DNA of 14,846 bases from assembly GCA_934255485.1 (NCBI GenBank), contig CAKQOG010000042.1, positions 1 through 14,846 of the forward strand. Reading direction: 5' to 3'. The notes below the pieces were generated by a model, which saw nothing but the letters and a program-made list of their open reading frames with translations, did no database searches and was not told the origin of the DNA. Position 1 is the stretch's first letter, and each line of letters starts with the position of its first letter. Both the position numbers and the translations under genes were made by a program. The stretch is from an uncultured Prevotellamassilia sp. Lineage in GTDB: Bacteria; Bacteroidota; Bacteroidia; Bacteroidales; Bacteroidaceae. This document shows positions 14,821 through 14,846 of the stretch, piece by piece.

Positions 14821-14846
14821 TGGCGGCGACCTACTCTCCCACGGGT
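14821..14846 (-). rRNA. rrf: 5S ribosomal RNA, 3' end (partial)
   Basis: The reverse complement of the last 26 bases reads through GTGGGAGAGTAGGTCGCCGCC, the conserved 3' end of bacterial 5S rRNA. The gene runs off the window edge, so only its last part is seen, and the exact 3' nucleotide could be off by one or two. A terminator follows directly, so 5S is the final gene of an rRNA operon transcribed toward comEC. Confidence 0.9.

Overview
The window looks like a chromosomal segment of a Bacteroidales bacterium, most likely Prevotella or a close relative. The evidence is a set of Bacteroidota-type features: several -7 boxes of the form TAnnTTTG with almost no Shine-Dalgarno sequences, a BACON-type lipoprotein, a DUF6359-type lipoprotein, a type IX secretion (T9SS) sorting tail on a sulfatase, an LptD of the Bacteroidota type, and a ComEC without a C-terminal metallo-beta-lactamase domain. 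The genus is an inference. Most of the content is envelope biogenesis and housekeeping. I found no phage, insertion sequence, CRISPR array or defence island.

Layout. Bases 1-702 hold no gene but are rich in short repeats, notably three copies of a 16-bp palindromic element at 481-564. On the minus strand, 703-2825 carries ompH/skp-like, murI and a DUF6359 lipoprotein, read in that order. Divergent from these, the plus strand carries a LolA-like carrier and trxB, ending in a very strong intrinsic terminator. Then come a large secreted Ser-type sulfatase and a uracil-DNA-glycosylase-superfamily protein, closed by a bidirectional terminator shared with a minus-strand tRNA-Arg(CCG). From 12208 down to 7856 the minus strand reads HD-domain hydrolase, LptD, then a BACON lipoprotein. 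A plus-strand comEC fills 12387-14597. The window ends in the last 26 bases of a minus-strand 5S rRNA gene with its terminator, so an rRNA operon converges on comEC.

How the genes fit together. OmpH/Skp-like, LolA-like and LptD-like proteins each serve a different route to the outer membrane (barrel proteins, lipoproteins and LPS). MurI supplies D-glutamate for peptidoglycan. TrxB maintains cytoplasmic thiol redox. The sulfatase is the one clear accessory function: it should need an anaerobic sulfatase-maturating enzyme (not in the window) to convert its Ser to formylglycine, and T9SS for export, which suggests desulfation of host or dietary glycans.

The most unusual signals are the palindrome cluster at 457-564, the modular sulfatase that starts only about 25 nt after a strong terminator, and the divergent glycosylase motif. 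Nothing here amounts to a clearly new multi-gene system.
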